Assembly (NCBI GenBank): GCA_017940245.1
Contig: JAGAYZ010000040.1
Coordinates: 1 to 64,000, forward strand
Reading direction: 5' to 3'
DNA: 64,000 nt
Source of the DNA: Muribaculaceae bacterium
Lineage (GTDB): Bacteria > Bacteroidota > Bacteroidia > Bacteroidales > Muribaculaceae
Shown here: piece by piece, positions 61,624-64,000 of the stretch
How the letters are laid out: each line of letters opens with the position of its first letter
How positions within the stretch are numbered: position 1 is the stretch's first letter
Notes under the pieces: generated by a model
Told to the model about the DNA's origin: nothing
Seen by the model: only the letters and a program-made list of their open reading frames with translations
Database searches by the model: none
Translations under genes and position numbers: made by a program

Positions 61624-61864
61624 CTATACTTTCTTTGTGAGACTGCGCCTTAGTGGTGCAACGTTCTATAAAAATCAATAAAATAATCTCAAATTTATGG
61701 TTAATTGTTAATAGTCTAAAGGAGTGTTAATGTGTGGCACTATTTGTATTTTTTCAAGTAAATTCCCCTCTATTACCATGTTACTATGCTCAGATGTGAA
61801 AAATTGTGCAATGATGATGAATCGTCGATGTGCTTGGCGCCTGTTGCCCGCTGTTTGGCAGCGG

Positions 61865-61895
61865 TTGCGCAACTCACACATATTTGTTAACTTTG
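61865..61895 (+). promoter_or_regulatory. Promoter of dapF
   Basis: TTG at 61865-61867 and TAACTTTG at 61888-61895, spaced 20 bases, about 50 bases before the start codon. Confidence 0.7.
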
Positions 61896-61946
61896 CGGCA
61901 TAAGGGGGGAGATGACATCTCCGGTTAACAAATGATTGACAAAGAC

Positions 61947-62771
61947 ATGAGCAACAAGATACATTTTCTGAAAATGCATGGTGTGGGCAACGATTACATT
62001 TTTGTGGACGTTAGCGAGCAGGATTTGCCGCACCCCGAGCAGATGGCTGTAGTCTGGAGCCGTCAGCACCTGGGCATCGGCAGCGACGGACTGGTGCTGG
62101 TGGGCCGCTCGCCGGTGCCCGAGGCCGATTTCACGATGCGCATCTTCAATGCCGACGGCTCGGAGGGGCTGATGTGTGGCAACGCCAGCCGCTGCATCGG
62201 TAAATATGTCTATGAGCGGGGATTGACCCATGAGCGTCGCGTCCGTTTGCTGACGGCATCGGGCATCAAGTTGCTGGAGCTGGTCGTAGGACCCGACGAC
62301 ACGGTGGAGCGCGTGACGGTGGATATGCTGGCTCCTGTACTGGCCGACGAGTCGCAATTCCTGCCTGTGGGCGACCCACTGCCCGACGGCGTGTTTGTGT
62401 CGATGGGAAATCCGCATTATGTGATTTTTGTCGATGATATCGATGCGGTGGATGTGGCGGCACGAGGAGCGGAGTTGGAACGCCACGGGCGATTCCCAGC
62501 CCGCTGCAACATCGAGTTTGCGCAAGTACGGGCCGATGGCTTACGCACGCGCGTGTGGGAGCGTGGCAGTGGCATCACCATGGCTTGTGGCACGGGAGCG
62601 TGTGCCACTGCCGTGGCAGCGGCTGTGACGGGACGTTGTGGCCGTGAGTCGCAGGTGGTGATGGACGGCGGCACACTGCACATCGAGTGGCGCCAGGCCG
62701 ACGGGCACGTCTATCTGAGCGGGCCAGCCGCCTTTGTCTATGAAGGTGATGTGGAGTTGCCAGCCGACTGA
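61947..62771 (+). CDS. dapF: Diaminopimelate epimerase
   Basis: A 274-residue enzyme (279 from the upstream Met at 61932) that converts LL- to meso-diaminopimelate in the lysine and peptidoglycan pathway. The start [20 protein letters not shown] is typical. The two active-site cysteines are in [10 protein letters not shown] (about 70-79) and [14 protein letters not shown] (about 217-230). The length matches the family. It has its own promoter and the next gene has another, so it is probably monocistronic. Confidence 0.96.
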   Translation: MSNKIHFLKMHGVGNDYIFVDVSEQDLPHPEQMAVVWSRQHLGIGSDGLVLVGRSPVPEADFTMRIFNADGSEGLMCGNASRCIGKYVYERGLTHERRVRLLTASGIKLLELVVGPDDTVERVTVDMLAPVLADESQFLPVGDPLPDGVFVSMGNPHYVIFVDDIDAVDVAARGAELERHGRFPARCNIEFAQVRADGLRTRVWERGSGITMACGTGACATAVAAAVTGRCGRESQVVMDGGTLHIEWRQADGHVYLSGPAAFVYEGDVELPAD

Positions 62772-62785
62772 CGGTTCCTAAAGAT

Positions 62786-62816
62786 TTGCACAGTAGAGAA
62801 ATAATTTGTAATTTTG
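62786..62816 (+). promoter_or_regulatory. Promoter of the SDR gene
   Basis: TTG at 62786-62788 and TAATTTTG at 62809-62816, spaced 20 bases, 47 bases before the ATG. Confidence 0.7.
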
Positions 62817-62863
62817 TGCATAGATAATACTTTGTAATTATAACCATTAAACAAGTATGCCTT

Positions 62864-63640
62864 ATGATGAAAAACTATTTTGACTTGAAGGAAAGAGTCG
62901 CAATCGTGACCGGATGCTCAACAGGACTGGGCGTGCAGATGGCACGCGCGCTGGCCAGTCAGGGTTGCAAGATTGTGCCTATCGCCCGCAGGCTGGAGAA
63001 GTTGCAAGAAGTGGCGGCGGCCATCACTCGGGATTTCGGGGTGGAGACACTGCCGTTGCGTTGCGACATTACCGACACACAGCAAGTGGACGACATGGTG
63101 TCACAAGTGATGGACCACTTTGGCCGCATCGACATTCTCATCAACAATGCCGGAACGGGGGCCGTGGCACCCGCCGAGGACATTACCGACGAACAATTTG
63201 CCAACGAAATGAACATCGACCTTTTCGGGTCGTTCCGCGTGGCGCGTGCGGTGGCCAAAAAGGCCATGATACCCGCCAAGTATGGCCGCATTATCAACAT
63301 CGCATCGATGTATGGCCTGGTGGGCAACAAGATTGCTCCGGCCTCGCCCTATCATGCTGCAAAAGGTGGTGTGGTTAACCTCACGCGTGCCCTGGCGGCC
63401 GAGTGGGGACGTTATGGCATTACGGTGAATACCATCTGTCCGGGTTACTTTGTCACTCCGCTCACGCAGGAGACGCTCGACAGCCAGTGGTTCCAAGACT
63501 ATGCCCGCGGTGCCATCCCCATGGAGCGCTATGGCGTGGAGGGCGAACTGGACTCGGCGGCCATCTTCCTGGCCTCGCCGGCGTCAAGCTATGTAACCGG
63601 TGTGGCATTACCCGTAGATGGCGGCTACACCTGCATGTAG
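62864..63640 (+). CDS. Short-chain dehydrogenase/reductase (gluconate 5-dehydrogenase-like)
   Basis: A 258-residue classical SDR. The NAD(P) motif TGCSTGLG is at about 17-24, NNAG at about 91-94, and the catalytic Ser and YxxxK in NIASMYGLVGNKIAP then SPYHAAKGGVVNLTRAL (about 143-175). The end FLASPASSYVTGVALPVDGG is typical. It resembles gluconate 5-dehydrogenase and 2-deoxy-gluconate 3-dehydrogenase, but sugar specificity is not certain. It starts at MMKNYF; the second Met is an alternative. Confidence 0.92.
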   Translation: MMKNYFDLKERVAIVTGCSTGLGVQMARALASQGCKIVPIARRLEKLQEVAAAITRDFGVETLPLRCDITDTQQVDDMVSQVMDHFGRIDILINNAGTGAVAPAEDITDEQFANEMNIDLFGSFRVARAVAKKAMIPAKYGRIINIASMYGLVGNKIAPASPYHAAKGGVVNLTRALAAEWGRYGITVNTICPGYFVTPLTQETLDSQWFQDYARGAIPMERYGVEGELDSAAIFLASPASSYVTGVALPVDGGYTCM

Positions 63641-63666
63641 GGTGAAGAGCATTATCGGGAAAAAGG

Positions 63667-63700
63667 AAACTCCTTCGGGCCTCAGTGACCGAAGGAGTTT
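63667..63700. terminator. Bidirectional terminator after the SDR gene
   Basis: A perfect 12-base stem AAACTCCTTCGG/CCGAAGGAGTTT with a 10-base loop, followed by TTCTC on the plus strand and TTCC on the minus strand. It lies between the SDR gene and the convergent dockerin gene. Confidence 0.85.
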
Positions 63701-63729
63701 TCTCATAGTTGGTTACCGAAAACCGTGTT

Positions 63730-64000
63730 TTAGACTTTCAGGATGATGTTGATGATAGCGTTCACATCCTCCACGTCGATTTTCCCGTCGCTGTTGATGT
63801 CGGCATTGCCGGGATAGTCGGCGGCTGTCTTTTGCTTGAGGATGATGTTGATGACGGCATTGACGTCTTCCACGTCGACCTTGCCATCGCCGTTCACATC
63901 GCCACGTGTGGCCGGTGAGCCGGTGACCTCAAACTCATATTCTACCAGTTGTGAGGCTCCGCTGGCGTAAATTGCCTTGATGCCCACGATGTGCTTGCCG
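63730..64000 (-). CDS. C-terminal part of a secreted dockerin-bearing protein (runs off the window)
   Basis: About 90 residues are visible, ending in a dockerin-like pair: GDVNGDGKVDVEDVNAVINI and ADINSDGKIDVEDVNAIINI, at residues about 29-85 of the visible part. Both loops keep the Asp/Asn calcium positions. The frame is open to the window edge (GTG at 63987 is an internal Val), with a preceding beta-rich segment ending YEFEVTGSP. The gene must start beyond 64000, so its main domain is unknown. Confidence 0.85.
   Translation of the reverse strand, partial: GKHIVGIKAIYASGASQLVEYEFEVTGSPATRGDVNGDGKVDVEDVNAVINIILKQKTAADYPGNADINSDGKIDVEDVNAIINIILKV

Overview
The window looks like chromosomal DNA of a gut-type Bacteroidales bacterium (Muribaculaceae- or Prevotellaceae-like; I cannot choose between them from sequence alone). 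The reasons are the repeated TAnnTTTG -7 promoter elements, often with a TTG about 19-20 bases upstream; secreted proteins with type IX secretion (T9SS)-like C-terminal tails; BspA-type leucine-rich repeat proteins; dockerin-like pairs of the DVNGDGxVDVEDVNxxINxIL type; and Bacteroidota forms of Mrp, NfnAB and the receiver/PEP-synthase-like protein. Base composition is moderately GC-rich, except in the glycan locus at about 46-58 kb, which is clearly more AT-rich and probably horizontally exchanged.

Layout. 1-8.3 kb: the end of an unidentified gene, a giant secreted repeat protein (minus), then a small four-helix-bundle gene whose two flanks carry the same 9-base repeat. 8.3-12.7 kb: a DbpA/CsdA-like RNA helicase (minus) and a GntR-controlled ABC transporter operon (plus) with a clear palindromic operator and an unlisted 26-residue membrane peptide. 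12.7-20.1 kb (minus): a closely packed run of a stand-alone cohesin-like protein, two BspA-LRR/dockerin/cohesin-like proteins, trmB, mrp and an M48 lipoprotein peptidase. 20.2-31.4 kb: rplU-rpmA, topA, a receiver/PEP-synthase-like protein with an apparently leaderless transcript, a coiled-coil protein ending in a beta-clamp-binding pentapeptide, a tiny T9SS-tail protein, ilvE and an HD-domain protein. 31.6-42.6 kb (minus): a dockerin protein, nfnB-nfnA, a six-gene efflux operon (TolC-HlyD-two ATPases-two permeases) and a 3D/DPBB-fold protein.

42.8-59.1 kb: tRNA-Leu(UAG), then a long minus-strand surface-glycan locus. It holds a Wzx flippase, an EpsG polymerase, six glycosyltransferases, a pyruvyltransferase paired with an FrhB-like Fe-S protein, an epimerase, O-acetyltransferases and a PglC/PglD-like pair for starting the glycan. 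A repeat-flanked GxxExxY (PD-(D/E)XK-like) gene interrupts it. 59.4-64 kb: a secreted T9SS-tail protein, a PatB/MalY-like lyase, dapF, an SDR oxidoreductase, and the dockerin end of a gene running off the window.

The best candidates for something undescribed are: (i) the co-encoded cohesin-like and dockerin-like modules on T9SS surface proteins; (ii) two small genes (four-helix bundle and GxxExxY), each embedded in its own short-repeat array; (iii) the coiled-coil protein with a terminal QLSLF clamp-binding motif; (iv) an in-frame repeat insertion inside a glycosyltransferase. All functions are inferred from sequence reading without database searches.
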